The translations under genes were made by a program, and so were the position numbers. The notes beneath the pieces were generated by a model that saw only the letters and a program-made list of their open reading frames with translations, was not told the origin of the DNA and did no database searches. Positions 1-10,890 of a stretch of DNA of 64,000 nucleotides are shown here, in pieces; within the stretch, counting starts at the first letter, position 1, and every line of letters starts with the position of its first letter. The DNA lies in the NCBI GenBank assembly GCA_001972305.1, contig BDDD01002140.1, positions 63,296 to 127,295 on the forward strand, given 5' to 3'. Source of the DNA: Cephalotus follicularis (taxonomy: Eukaryota; Streptophyta; Magnoliopsida; Oxalidales; Cephalotaceae).

Positions 1-58
1 ATATATATCCATCAATATGTGAACAACCAAGTCAAATGGCTATATCAATACAATCCAT

Positions 59-398
59 CAATCATGTCACAAAGGACCAATCTATCCATCCGTACGTACG
101 AAGTGCATCTCCATCTCCTGGCTCAGATGTCGTAGTCCTACTTCAGCCCCGTCTCCAGCTGACTCGAAGCAGGTAAGTCAATCAAATGTTACTCGCACTA
201 AGGCCAAGTAACCAGTATGGGTGGTCCTCAATCATGTCACAAAGGACCAATCTATCCATCCGTACGTACGAAGTGCATCTCCATCTCCTGGCTCAGATGT
301 CGTAGTCCTACTTCAGCCCCGTCTCCAGCTGACTCGAAGCAGGTAAGTCAATCAAATGTTACTCGCACTAAGGCCAAGTAACCAGTATGGGTGGTCCT
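59..398. repeat. Exact 170-bp tandem duplication
   Basis: Two head-to-tail copies, 59-228 and 229-398, look identical by eye. The unit contains the AAAGGACCAATC word typical of the LTR minisatellite zone and a self-complementary CGTACGTACG. Complete identity points to a very recent duplication or to an assembly artefact. Confidence 0.9.
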
Positions 399-835
399 AG
401 CCATCTCCTAGCATCTAGAGCCCAAACCCGCCGTTAGCCATCAGTGACAATCTCCGCCACCGCAACTAACACGACACCAATCCAAATCACAATCCAACAA
501 TAAATCCATTCTCAAGTAGTTTATATGTTATAAAATACTTGAAATGACACATTTGTTCAAAATGCATAATCAATCTTTGGAACAATGTTTCAATCTTTTG
601 AAATATAACATTTTTCATGTAAAATAATGATTTATAATAAAATCAAGCATGCACTTTTATAAAATGATAAAACACTTTTAGAATCAATGATAGTCAATTC
701 ATAGTTCAATCCAAAGTAATATGCAGGCAACCATATGCTCAAAATTGAAACAGGCCCTTTCGGCATCAACATATACCCTCTAGGCATAAACGTTTGTGGC
801 AGATCTTCTAAGTGTCAATGTCTTGCCTCTTTGGC

Positions 836-1090
836 ATCGATGCTTCAAGACAGGGACCATTAAGCGTCGACGCTTTACCTCTTGGCGTCGACTCTTTAAG
901 GCAGAAGCCTTAAGCGTCAACGTCTTATCTCCTTGGTGTCGACGCTTCAAGGTAAGGACACTTAAGCGTCGACCCTTCACCGTTTGGAGTCGCGCTTTAA
1001 GGTAGGAACCTTAGGCATCAACACTTCGAGCGTCAATTTCCCAACATAACAGGCCAACGCGTTGACGCTTTTCCTCTAAGCGTCGACGGT
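836..1090. repeat. GTCGAC word cluster (GCGTCGACGC class), downstream cluster
   Basis: Short words built on GTCGAC occur at about 866, 887, 938, 968 and 1082, with one-base variants between them (for example AGCGTCAACGTC at 914). Flanking words such as TTAAGG and GGTAGGAACC recur. On the minus strand the cluster lies downstream of the predicted promoter and of the donor-like block at 1328, so it falls in the predicted LTR intron. Confidence 0.8.
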
Positions 1091-1627
1091 TCAGTGAAAC
1101 CAGAACATTGTCTTCTCTTATCGCAAAACACAACAATGTTCAATAGCAATGAAACCAAGCAGAACAAGGCAGAAAACACATGCAATACCCAAACCATATT
1201 CATCAAGAACAGAGCATCCATCTATGGCTAACCACAATATTGAACCGATCACAATCCACCATTTATGCATTTCATCAGATGAACATCTACTACAATTGAG
1301 CTAAAAAATACAGTTGGAAAATCCCTACCTCAAATTCCAAGTTAGGAATCGTAGTCAACTTCTTCAGACCCGTAGCGCTTTTGAGCTTCCAAGTCTAGTA
1401 CAGTGATTCCAATTCAAGTTCAACTCCAACTCCAGTCCGAGCTTCCAAGACTTTATCTCCGGGTTCAAGTATGGAGAAATGTGGTTTATCTCTTCCTCCT
1501 TCCTTCTCCCTGTTTTTTCCCTCTGGTGTCTTTCTTATTTCTCAGGTGCATGTTGAAGAAGAAGAGAGGTGTGTTTATAGAGGAGTCGAGTTTCTCTCTC
1601 TCTTCCCTCTATCCGCATGACGCCCAC

Positions 1628-1630
<3 letters not shown>

Positions 1631-1663
<33 letters not shown>
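1631..1663. repeat. (CT)n microsatellite
   Basis: An uninterrupted CT dinucleotide run of about 33 bp next to the predicted TATA element of this LTR. On the minus strand it reads as a GA tract in the proximal promoter. Confidence 0.95.
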
Positions 1664-1668
<5 letters not shown>

Positions 1669-1802
1669 CCGGCCTGCATGGCTCTCATGTGTCTCTTCCT
1701 TTCATCCATTTGGTCACATGACGCACACGTGTCTCCCTCTTTCTTCTTTCTGCAGTTGCAGGCCTTGAGAAATGGCGAACATTTAACACGCTATCGCTGA
1801 CA

Positions 1803-1990
1803 GACCTTCTAAGAGTCAAAACTTGTCTCTTTGGCATTGACGCTTTAAGGCAAGGACCCTCAAACGTCGCTCTTTATTTCTTGGCGTCGACGATTCCTCT
1901 TGTCGTCGATGTTTTAGGGCAAAGAGCCTTAAGCGTGGCGCTTTACTTCTTGGCGTCGATGCTAACTCTTGGCGTCGACGCTTTAAGCGC
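1803..1990. repeat. GTCGAC word cluster (GCGTCGACGC class), terminal cluster
   Basis: Words GGCGTCGACGATT (about 1883), TTGTCGTCGATGTTTTAGGGC, AAGCGTGGCGC, GGCGTCGATGC and GGCGTCGACGCTTTAAGC (about 1971). It lies about 150-340 bp from the inferred LTR terminus, the same place as the terminal cluster of the other LTRs. Confidence 0.8.
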
Positions 1991-2139
1991 CCCTTTTCCA
2001 CATTTTAACTCATCACAACATTCCTTAACACTCTTTATTCAAGATTCAACATTACAAGCTGGAAATCAATAATTTTCATTAATTCATCTTATAATTACAA
2101 TGGGAATTACAATAATACATTGAATGGAATTTCGGGACA

Positions 2140-2639
2140 TACTTGGGTTTACCCAACAGGACTCGATCAGTAACCCATCACTAATGCATATCTCATATTC
2201 AATTGACATAAGAAAACTTATCTTAAGCAAACCTTTGGTTTACCCAACAAGTTATGAGCTCTTGACAAAGTTCCTTACATCAATAGCAATGATGCAAGGC
2301 AATGATCAGATACGTGCTTGTGTCCGTGTTCGTTATCATTTGATACTGATTTGACTAGAGGGGCTTGTGTATGGAAACCTGCAAGGGTTCCTAGTCGATT
2401 TTGGGTCTAGGATGCTAGTGTGTATAGTTTTAATTTTGAAAACTTCTCATACTCAAAGTCGAGGAACATACTAACATCTTACTACAAAAATCTATGTCCC
2501 AAGGATCTCCGTTTAATTATCAATTGAACCAACAACAAGTCAAGCACATAAACACAAAAACCGAATCCAATTCTACTAAAAAACAAATACAAAGCAGTAA
2601 ATACATAAGGATTGGAGCATACAAACGTTGGAGGCTCCA
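2140..2639. other. Unassigned 0.5 kb
   Basis: No recognisable gene, LTR terminus or repeat. A short phrase (GGTTTACCCAACA) occurs twice, near 2147 and 2234. The open frames here are short and show no family resemblance. Confidence 0.5.
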
Positions 2640-3360
2640 CCACTTTGCCGTTACAAGCTTGAAGCAGCCTCCAATTTTGTAGCACCGGGACTACCCTTTG
2701 GTGCGCACTTGACAGCCACCATGCCACCACTGATTCCGCGCCAGAACTACAAACCAAAAAAAAATGTACAAGAAGACTGTTCGCCATCGGAGCTCTGGCC
2801 GGATTCCGGCCAGCTCTCCAAAGCTTCGGCCATCCAAGTACGCTGATGTATCCATTACTGCTGGAGACTCGCCGGGAAGTGCCACCGAACACACAGGCAC
2901 GGCTGGCGGCCATGGACACTCACTGAGTTGGACTCAGAGAGTTTCGGTCGACTAGCCGTGGCACTGGCCATGCCAACTTTGGTCACCAAAACCTCCAATC
3001 TTCACATTGGTAGCTGAGACTCACCGTGACTCGCCTCAGAATGCTTAGTCATAGCCGACGGTGAGTCCAACTCACTGAGTTGACTCACCCGGCAAGCTCA
3101 ACTCCAACCACGCCATCACAATGCCACAAAACCTTCAGATCTGTGTGTCTCTACCTGAGACTTACCAAGACTCGCCACTGGGTCTCCTCGCCGTAGCTCC
3201 GGCCACATCACCTAAGCTTCGGTCACGCTACCGATGGCCTTCAAATCTTCCGATCTGCTCGTATCTGCTCATGACTCGTTGTGACTCAGCCCGCTACAGC
3301 AACCCGCAGCCTTCGCCGAGCCTAACCAGCAGAGTTGACTCAGTGTTCAATAACCGAACA
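2640..3360. repeat. GACTC/GAGTC-word region, LTR-type
   Basis: Many short words such as ACTCACTGAGTTG, GACTCGCC, GACTCACC and TCCGGCCGGATTCCGGCC. The same style and several phrases (TCGGAGCTC, GCCGTGTC, CACTGAGTT) occur at 20460-20900, 53890-54190 and 60070-60370 inside LTRs, so this is almost certainly LTR sequence. The overlapping open frames on both strands are compositional shadows and are not called as genes. Confidence 0.6.
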
Positions 3361-4613
3361 ATTTGATAGCGATCTAATCTGACCAACATAGATAAAGGTA
3401 AACTTCAAGGCGAAGCTTAGCTCCACCTATATTAATCACGGCGGTGGAAAGGGTGTCACCGAAAAACGAAGTTCCAAGCTTCAGCATCCATGGAGAAGAA
3501 TAAGGGAGAGACGGAGAGGAAGGAGAAAACTTCTTTGCGTAAAACGATGGTGATGGTGACAACGGCAGTGAAGGCACACCTTTGCTGCCTCTCTATCTAT
3601 CCCTCTTTGTGTTGGTCAAGCGCCTGACGCTCAAATGAATACGCGCAGTGTCCCAAAAAAAAAATGCTCGCTACCCGTCTCTCTCATTTGTTCGTTTATG
3701 CGCCCAGCGCATTAAGTCCAACTCTCTCCACTTTGCAACTTCCCTTTATATATCAATAAGACATTTGGTTGGGATAGACAGAACAAGCCACACCCATGTG
3801 GCGTTATGAGATCCACTAATGTCAAATTAATATATAATAGTTACCAAACTAGATTTACTACCAAGTGACATGTGTCCAACATGCATCACTTTTCCAATAA
3901 TTAGGTGGGACCCGAAAGTCCAAAATCTAATAGGTAACATAAGCAAATTACCACGGCACCCCGCGCACAGGTAAAATTACCGAAGATAGTCCCTGACTAT
4001 TTTAACAACCCTAAAATTATGTCCAACATATTCTAGGGTGGAAATTAATACCAGATTAATTTCTCTACATGTTACGTCCTTTACATCCGGTACTTCATCC
4101 TGTCGAATAATTAGCATGTACTATAATCCCTCGTCATCCTCGGCTCCAACCGAGGCCTGGGATAAGGATACATGTTAACCCCAGTTTTTCCCGGTGCTTA
4201 TACATCCATAAACTCATTACGACTATCGGTGGAATTTTCCCCCCGGAAGCCCAGTTTCTTGTCCTCGTAACCTGCGCGGGTATTTTCAAGTCTGTAATGA
4301 ATACAGATAGCATAGAGCATGTCACCTTTGCTATAGTTGTGATGATCCCATACTGTGTACTCGCTCACACTCGGATATAGATTCCATTAGGCCCAAAGAC
4401 TGCCCATTTGCCAGTTCGTGGTTAGAACTGGGTAAGGTGGAGATCAAAGTCAGATAGTCACTATACAGTGCAAAATAGTCGCTCATGTCTAAGGATCAGA
4501 TAGGTCCTTCAATGGCCTGCTAGGCAGAGTGCCTATACACAACTGCCACAGATAGGAATTGCTGCTGACACGGGATTAGCGACCATCCAAATAGCATTCC
4601 TACGGTGGGTTAT
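3361..4613 (-). mobile_element. Copia LTR fragment, minus orientation, truncated at 4614
   Basis: Collinear with the better-bounded copia LTRs (21194-21965 joined to 31335-32364, and 50859-52064). Shared phrases are ATGTCCAACATATTC, AATCCCTCGTCAT, GGATATAGATTCCATTAGGCCC and AACTGGGTAAGGTGGAGATCAAA, in the same order. A minus-strand TATA-like TATATAAAG lies near 3745. The copy stops at 4613, where a plus-oriented gypsy LTR begins. The terminal TCTAACA end is not seen and was displaced or lost. The left boundary is approximate. Confidence 0.7.
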
Positions 4614-4755
4614 TGTAACGCCCGGGATTTCACACGTTGTAATATTCGATTTGCAAATGTAATCTTGTTATTAATTAATGAGAAAGAAGAATTTCCTGAT
4701 TAATATTTTGTTTCGCAAATTAAAGCACTTAGAAGTATGATTGTTGAAAAATTGA

Positions 4756-4890
4756 CGGGGACAGACGACTGGTGGGCCGTTTAATGGAATAGTCGATTGG
4801 TGGGAAGAACCAGCCGACTGGTGGGCTATCGAGCCACCTGGCAACCACAGCCACGAGGACAGCCGACTGTTGGGGAAGAACAGCCGGCTG
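4756..4890. repeat. AGTCGACTGG word cluster (terminal cluster), decayed
   Basis: Successive words CAGACGACTGGTGGG, TAGTCGATTGGTGGG, CAGCCGACTGGTGGG, CAGCCGACTGTTGGG and CAGCCGGCTGG. All are one or two changes from CAGTCGACTGGTGGG, with the flank GGTGGG kept. They lie 140-280 bp from the TG terminus. Confidence 0.85.
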
Positions 4891-5715
4891 GATTATGCTC
4901 TGTTTTATTTTCATGTGACGAGATCACATGCAACGACTGATGAGGAGGAAGTGTGTGCCATCTGTGCGTCATGCAGCCAATGCAGAGGGAAGAGTGAACA
5001 CCTGTGCGCCATGCAGGTCATGGGATAGGGAAAAGCAATCCTGTGAGTGTGTGCATGTAGATATGAGAGGTGTATGGCATTTAGTGCCATGGAAAACGGG
5101 TTGGAGAAGAGGGAGAGAGAACCACTTGCATAAAACGCTCTCCTCTTCACCTCTCTCACCTAGTGCATGCAAAGAAAGAAAAACCAGTGAGAATTACGGA
5201 GAAAAACAGTGAACAATATTGAGAGAAAGAGAGAGAGTTTCTCAAATTGTTGAACCAAGAGGAGTTGGACATGACGGGTTGGAGCTACTGGACTTGGAGT
5301 CGAAGTGTCTGGGAGCTCAAAACGTCACTGTTGGAACACAAAGAGGTGGACTTAATAATTCCTAACTTGGAATCAAAACGTAGGGGAAGTTATGTTTGTA
5401 TTTTGAGCTCAAGATTACTGAATGATATGCGATCGGTTGCCTGTTTGTATGAGCTGTGATGTTCAGTTGATATGCCATGGTTACTACTGGTTTTTTTAGT
5501 ATGCCATGCTTACTGTTGAGAATTATTGAGTTTATGTATACGCATATTGAGTTTTATCTTGGAATTAAATTGCTGGATAAAATGCATGCTACTGTTGTGT
5601 TCTATGAACTTTGAGGACTGTTTGATGATGTTCTGTCTTGAGAATATATTTGGATGCTTGCAATGATCCGTTTAGGTGATATATATTGGATTTCATGTAA
5701 TTGGTTTTCCAGAAC

Positions 5716-5880
5716 CGTCGACTGTCGAAGGAAGACAGTCGACTGCTCAACCAAAACAATCGATTGTTGAAGGATAACATCCGACTGCCTGATGAACTAA
5801 TCGACTGGTAGAAGAAACCAGCCGACTACTCATGTACTGATTATCCAGAACAGTCGACTGGTGAAGGATCCAGCCAACTG
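5716..5880. repeat. CAGTCGACTG word cluster (second cluster)
   Basis: At least eight words related to CAGTCGACTG (for example CCGTCGACTGTCGAAGG, CAGTCGACTGCTC, CAATCGATTGTTGAAGG, CAGTCGACTGGTGAAGG). The tail GAAGG is shared by several. The cluster sits downstream of the donor-like block at 5390. Confidence 0.85.
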
Positions 5881-6108
5881 CCAAGCTGCTGTTTGGTTAT
5901 CTCTTGCATAAAACGATGCGCGATGATCCCAACTCCGTTTAGGATGCATTAGAGCATTTGTATGCATTGCATATGTATTGTTTACTGTCTGTTTATTGAC
6001 TGATTATAAACTATTGATGATTTCTAAATTACTATTTTAATTTAGAAACGCATATGTGAAACTCAAAATGACTATTTTTTATAGAAAATAGATATTTGAA
6101 AATAACAC

Positions 6109-6808
6109 ATGGCTCTAATCCTCGACCGAAGATCCGGTCGTAACCCTCTCAAGAACCTCCGTATCTTCTTTGCTTCATCAGCTACCAGATACGGTGAATG
6201 CCGGGCCAACTCCATGAACTTTGCTCGATATTCAGCAACAGTCATCTCTCCCTGTCGTAACTCAAAGAGCTCAGTCTCGCGCCGCTCTTGCTCAATGTAT
6301 GGAACATATGTCTCCAGGAACTCTGTCTGGAATTGGTCCCAAGTGTTGTCCAGTCCCTGTGATTCCCACTTTGCTCTAACCATTTCCCACCAATGAGTGG
6401 CCTCACCCCATAGGCGGTACACAGCAAATCTCAACTTTTGATAGTACAGTCCATCACCTGAAAGATCTTCTCCAGGTCCTGCAGCCATCTCTCAGCAATC
6501 GTAGCATCCAGTTCCCCCTTGAAGCTGGGTGGATTCAGCCTCATGAACTTCTCAATATCTCTCCCAAAACTATCCTCTCCCGGGCAGTGGTCGGGTGCCC
6601 TATGCTGCGGTCGGGGTTGCGCATGGTACTGGCGCATCTCTTCCGCACTAGCCCTGTTAAAGGCCATCTGCTGCTGGAAATAGTCTGCGATCTGAGTCAT
6701 CGGATCTCTGTCATCCTGGGGAATATCCATCCCTTGCGGAATATTAGCTTCTTCCGGGGCATTAGCTCCAACAACTTTAGCCCTAGCACGAGTTCTCCTT
6801 CGGTCCAT
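6109..6808 (-). pseudogene. gag: Truncated gypsy gag (element A)
   Basis: Starts with ATG at 6808 (MDRRRTRAR), the same start as the gag of element C. It runs through the capsid-type retrotransposon-gag core (RLNPPSF, ERWLQDLEKIF, THWWEMV, RQGEMTVAEY, RHSPYLVADEAKKIRRFLRGL). One frameshift lies near 6440, at VMDCT. The gene stops at RSRIRA, about 230 residues in; the zinc-knuckle half and everything downstream are replaced by the opposite-facing LTR fragment ending at 6108. The last dozen residues of the open frame are translated LTR and are not gag. Family assignment is certain; the copy is non-functional. Confidence 0.92.
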
Positions 6809-6903
6809 TTTTCCTATAAGAAGATTGACGGTCAGTCAAGACTTTAGGAAAACAATTCATTAATTCCCAAGGAAAGTATCCTAGCTAAGCATATATGGAA
6901 TAT

Positions 6904-6915
6904 GCTCTGATACCA
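6904..6915 (-). other. Primer binding site (initiator Met-tRNA), element A
   Basis: Minus strand reads TGGTATCAGAGC, complementary to the 3' end of plant initiator Met-tRNA, four bases after the LTR end (TGACA at 6920-6924). It fixes the element orientation as minus and marks the LTR/leader junction. Confidence 0.93.
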
Positions 6916-6919
6916 CTGT

Positions 6920-7808
6920 TGTCACACCCCGTTTCAGGAGAAACGCAACATAAAAGCGGTAAAGGCAATTAACATAAAATACAGCTCATGTAAAAACCAT
7001 AAAATTAAAACTTTTCCAAGAATAACAGTTGCGGAAGCATAACAAAACATAAGCCGTAAACACGTAACGTACGTCCCATACCGCACGCTACCCAAATACA
7101 GGTCATCAAGGTTAATCGCCGATAAAACGGTGCGTGATTTACAGTAGAATATAAAAATTCCATCAGAAACAGAACCATAACAATGGTACATCCCAAAACC
7201 ATAATCCACATTGGCTTAATACAAAACAGGATGATAAACAAAATCAAGACTATAACAGCTTGATCTTTGTCCATGCCGACCCAATAGTCCACTGCATCAA
7301 TCTGTAAAGCAGGGGGTTAGCCTTTGTCCTCACTTGGCTAAGTCATAACAGTAATTCAGGATCAACATAATGCATGTCATGATATGAAAGCATAAATGAT
7401 GCAGTATAGTGGAGACCCGGTTTATACATAAAAATATATATTTACGTATAACAGTACAGTAAAATATCAGTGTTACACATATAAAGAATATATGTATACA
7501 GTAACAGTACAGTAGTAACCCGGCCAGGGCTACACCAACAAACACAGAAATGTCCGTACAGGACCAGTAAACAGTACAGTACAGTATGTCTACATAGGAC
7601 CACAACAACAGGCAGTATGTCCACATAGGACCACAACAACAGTATGTATAGCGCCGCCAACTCCTGGCCCCACGCTACACTCCCACTCCGGTCCCCACTT
7701 CGGGCAACCGAGCGAGGCAACAGTACAGTGAGTCACCTAGCCATGCTCCTGGCCCCTAGGTACAACCCTACCACTAGTCGGCGCTGGCAACCTCTGCCAT
7801 GCAACTTA
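6920..7808 (-). mobile_element. Element A LTR, 3' segment (copy 1)
   Basis: Starts TGTCACACCCCG (LTR 3' end on the minus strand). It has the conserved acceptor-like block at 7293-7341 (branch-like CTAAC at 7316-7320, AG at 7302-7303). It is followed by CAGTACAGTA runs and hairpin words of the GTCC..CATAGGACC type (7550-7640). At about 7808, inside the conserved phrase GCCATGCAAC, it switches abruptly to pol sequence. The remaining 5' two thirds of this LTR copy is missing. Confidence 0.85.
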
Positions 7809-8445
7809 CCCGATGCGTCACTGTACACTACAAAGCCTTCATTACCCTCAGGTAATGCCAAGATAGGAGCGGAAACTAACCGGTCCTTCAGCTCACGAAA
7901 ACTAGCCTCGCAGTCCTCGTCCCAGACGAAAAGAGTCTTTTTCTGGGTCAGTCTGGTCAAAGGTTCAGCTATCCGTGAAAAATTCTGGATAAACCTCCGG
8001 TAATATCCCGCCAAGCCAAGGAAGCTGCGCATCTCCGTCACATTCTTTGGTTACGACCAGTCTCTAACTACTTCAGTCTTTGACGGATCCACCGTCAAGC
8101 CTTCTCTAGATACTATGTGACCGAGAAAGATCACATGGTCAAGCCAGAACTCGCATTTGCCAAACTTGGCATACAATCGATGTTCTCTAAGGACCTGCAA
8201 TACCATCCTCAGATGCCGAGTGTGCTCCTCCTCACTCCTCGAGTATACCAGTATATCATCAATAAATACCACAACAAACTGGTCCAGGTACGGTAGGAAT
8301 ACGTCATTCATCAATGACATAAAGGCTGCCGGTGCGTTGGTAACACCAAACGGCAACACCAAGAACTTGTAGTGACCATACTGTGTTCGGAAGGCAGTCT
8401 TCTCAATGTCTCCCTCCCTTACTCGCAACTGGTGGTAACCCTATC
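7809..8445 (-). pseudogene. pol: Captured RT-RNase H fragment 1 between LTR segments
   Basis: Minus-strand coding remnant of gypsy pol. It runs from RT ([27 protein letters not shown], then FIDDILVYS near 8245) through the connection ([21 protein letters not shown]) to the start of RNase H (VYSDASGK). One frameshift lies near 8050. It shares its domain content with fragment 2 at 9418-10024 but has different breakpoints. There is no gag, protease or integrase and no PPT. The right edge is exactly at an LTR terminus (8446). Confidence 0.9.
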
Positions 8446-9417
8446 TGTCACACCCCGTTTACAAAAAACGCAGCATTAAAGCGGTAAGGGCAATTAACAT
8501 AAATACAGCTCATGTGAAAACGTAAAATTTAAAACTTTTACAAGCATAACAGTTGCGGAAGCATAAAAGAACATAAGCTGTCAAAACGTAACGTACGTCC
8601 CATACCGTACGCTACCCTAATACAGGTCATAAAAGTCAATCGCCCATAAAACGGAGCGTGAACAATACAGTACGATATAGAATTTCCTTCAGAAACAGAA
8701 CCATAAAGATGGCATATCCGGATCAATAATCCACACGGGTTTATTACAGAACAAGATAAACAAAACAGGAATAATAACAGGGTCTTCATCCATGCTGTTC
8801 CCAAAAGTCCACTACATCAATCTGTAAAGTAGGGGGTTAGCCTTTGTCCTCACTCGGCCAAGTCATAACAGTAAGTCGGGATTAACATAATGCATGTCAT
8901 GATATGAATGCATAAATGATGCAGTGCAGTGGAGACCCAATTTATACATATATGAAATTACATATATCAGTACAGTAAAATATCAGTGTTACATATAAAA
9001 ATATATGTGTACAGTAACAGTGCAGCAGTAACCCGGCCAGGGCTACGTCAACAATCAGTAATGTCCGCAAAGGACCAGCAAACAGTACAGTACAGTAGGT
9101 CCGCATAGGACCACAACAGTCAGTATGTCCACATAGGACCACAATAACAGTTATAGCGCCGCCAACTCCTGGCCCCACGCTACACTCCCACGACGATCCC
9201 CACATCGGGCAATCGGGTGAGGCAACAGTTCAGTGGGACACCCAGCCATGCTCCAGGCCCCTAGGCCCGCCCTTGCCACTAGTCATCATTTGCAACCTCC
9301 GCCACGCAACTAGCAGCTCAAACACAATCACAAGCAATTCACAGAGCAAACAGTGCATCTAAACAGTAACAGTACAGTAAACAGTGATGATCGATTTGAT
9401 CAATAACAGGCAGTTAT
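8446..9417 (-). mobile_element. Element A LTR, 3' segment (copy 2)
   Basis: A second LTR 3' end (TGTCACACCCCG at 8446). It carries the same acceptor-like block (8813-8861), CAGTACAGTA runs and hairpin minisatellite as copy 1, then continues about 80 bp further into the LTR than copy 1. It ends in TTTTCCAAAATGT, where pol sequence takes over. Confidence 0.85.
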
Positions 9418-10024
9418 TTTCCAAAATGTCATCCCAGACAAACAGAGTCTTCTTCTGAGTCAGTCTGGTCAAGGGTTCGGCTATCCTTGAAAAATTCTGG
9501 ATAAACCTCCGGTAATATCCCGCCAAACCAAGGAAACTGCACACCTCCGTCACATTCTTCGGTTGTGGCCAGTCTCGAACCACTTCAGTCTTTGACGGAT
9601 CCACCGTCAAGCCTTCTCCAGATACTATGTGACCGAGAAAAATCACATGGTCCAGCCAAAACTCACATTTGCCGAACTTGACGTACAGTCGGTGTTCTCT
9701 GAGAATCTGTAACACCATCCTCAGATGTCGAGTGTGCTCCACCTCGCTCATCGAGTATACCAGTATATCATCAATAAACACCACAAAAAACTGGTCCAGG
9801 TACGGTCGAAATACGTCATTCATCAATGACAAAAAAGCTGCCGGTGCATTGGTAACACCAAACGGCATCACCAAGAATTCGTAGTGACCATACCGTGTTC
9901 GGAAGGCGGTTTTCTCAATGTCCCCTTCCTTCACTCGCAACTGGTGATATCCTGTTCTCAGGTCAAGCTTCGAGAACACCCTCGCTCCTTGCAACTGATC
10001 GAATAAATCATCAATGTGAGGCAA
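9418..10024 (-). pseudogene. pol: Captured RT fragment 2 between LTR segments
   Basis: Minus-strand open frame with reverse-transcriptase palm motifs in order: [53 protein letters not shown] (about 9765), [10 protein letters not shown] and the [11 protein letters not shown] end. The frame is uninterrupted over about 200 codons. The left end fuses to LTR sequence, which adds a spurious 20-residue tail. The right end joins LTR at a short shared GAGGCAAC. It overlaps fragment 1 in domain content but differs at many bases. Confidence 0.92.
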
Positions 10025-10549
10025 CATTACAGTCAGTCACCTAGCCATGCTCCTGGCCCCTAGGTACAACCCTACCACTAGTCGGCGCTGGCAACCTCCG
10101 CCATGCAACTAGTAGCTGAAGCACAAACACATAGCAATTCACAGAGCAAACAGTGAATTTAAGCGGTAATAGTACAGTAAATAGTAATGATCGATTAGAT
10201 CGACAATAGGCAGTTGTTTTCCAAAATGTTTCCAGAAAGACAACATTTGAAAATAGACATTTTCAGTAGAAAATATCAATGAACAGTTTCAGTAGTGTAA
10301 ATTGTTTATCCATTCGGTCGAAAATACGTTATTTAATTCATACATATTTTCATACTCAAAATATCATATTCCGAGTTCATATATGCATTTCTAAAATATC
10401 AATACTTTAGAAATCATAAACAATTCACAAACAATATACAATCAGACAGTAAACAGTGCATATGCAATGCATACATATGCTCAAATGCACCCTAACAGGA
10501 ATCGGGATCGTTTCGTATCATTAGATGAAGAAAAACCCCAAACAGTAAC

Positions 10550-10890
10550 AAAGACGTCGATGTCTTTCCAAAAGGCGTTGATGTCTTTCACGTCAGGCGT
10601 CGATGTCCAAGTCTCAGTGTCAGCGCGTTCTTCTACAGAAGGCGTCGATGTCCATATCTTACGCGTTGACGCTCAAGGTCTGGAACCTTGAAACGACAGC
10701 GTATTGTTGATGGCGTCGACGCGTTAAGGTAGGAACCTTAGGCGTCAGCGTCTTTCACATCAAAATCCAGGTAGGTAGCCTAGGGCGTCGATGTCTTTCC
10801 ATAGATGTCGATCCCTTTCGATCAGAAACAAGGCAAAACTACAAAGACGTCGATGTTTATTCAAAAGGCGTCGATGTCATTTCCAACAGT
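10550..10890. repeat. GACGTCGATGTC word cluster (second cluster)
   Basis: About a dozen words such as AAGACGTCGATGTCTTTCC, AAGGCGTTGATGTCTTTC, GGCGTCGATGTCC, GGCGTCGACGCGTTAAGG and ACGTCGATGTTTATTC. The alternating AAAGACGTCGATGTCTTT and AAAGGCGTCGATGTC forms are imperfect palindromes. It lies in the predicted LTR intron. Confidence 0.88.

Larger units (their letters stand above)
1..2139 (-). mobile_element. Partial gypsy LTR, minus orientation, cut by window edge
   Basis: No coding capacity. It is identified as an LTR by having the same parts, in the same order, as the complete LTRs in this window. Read on the minus strand these are: a terminus at about 2139 (TGTCCCGAAATTCC, a degenerate form of TGTAACGCCCGG), a GTCGAC word cluster, a TATA-like CTATAAACAC near 1571-1581, a donor-like block (GAG/GTAGGG) at 1323-1329, a second GTCGAC cluster at 836-1090, and the start of a hairpin/minisatellite zone (AAAGGACCA words) that runs off the window. 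The left end is not visible. No TSD could be matched at 2140, so the exact right end is inferred from sequence resemblance only. Confidence 0.6.
4614..6108 (+). mobile_element. Gypsy LTR fragment (5' part), plus orientation, CAGTCGACTG class
   Basis: Begins TGTAACGCCCGGGATTTC at 4614, the terminus shared by the LTRs here. In order it has a terminal word cluster (4756-4890), a TATA-like GCATAAAACG at 5128-5137, a donor-like block (AAAAC/GTAGGGG) at 5390, a second word cluster (5716-5880), and the AT-rich stretch that precedes the minisatellite zone in other LTRs. It then stops abruptly at about 6108 against a gag fragment in the opposite orientation, so about half the LTR is missing. The 5 bp before it (GTTAT) have no matching partner. 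Confidence 0.8.

Noticed and set aside
780..1090. GTCGAC words as simple tandem satellite
   Set aside because: Spacing is irregular, and sequence between words is unique within a cluster.
1403..1768. 121-codon plus frame with a Leu/Ser run
   Set aside because: The run encodes the CT microsatellite, and the frame crosses an LTR promoter region with no protein resemblance.
2482..2919. 145-codon minus frame rich in aromatic residues
   Set aside because: It overlaps LTR-type GACTC-word DNA, other frames are open on both strands, and there is no family resemblance.
4609..6113. 4614 LTR as a complete element
   Set aside because: No GGGGTGTGACA end, no acceptor block and no TSD partner for GTTAT; the copy is truncated.
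6904..6915. Possible tRNA gene from the initiator Met-tRNA match
   Set aside because: Only the 12-base complement of the tRNA 3' end is present, at the LTR junction; no cloverleaf surrounds it.
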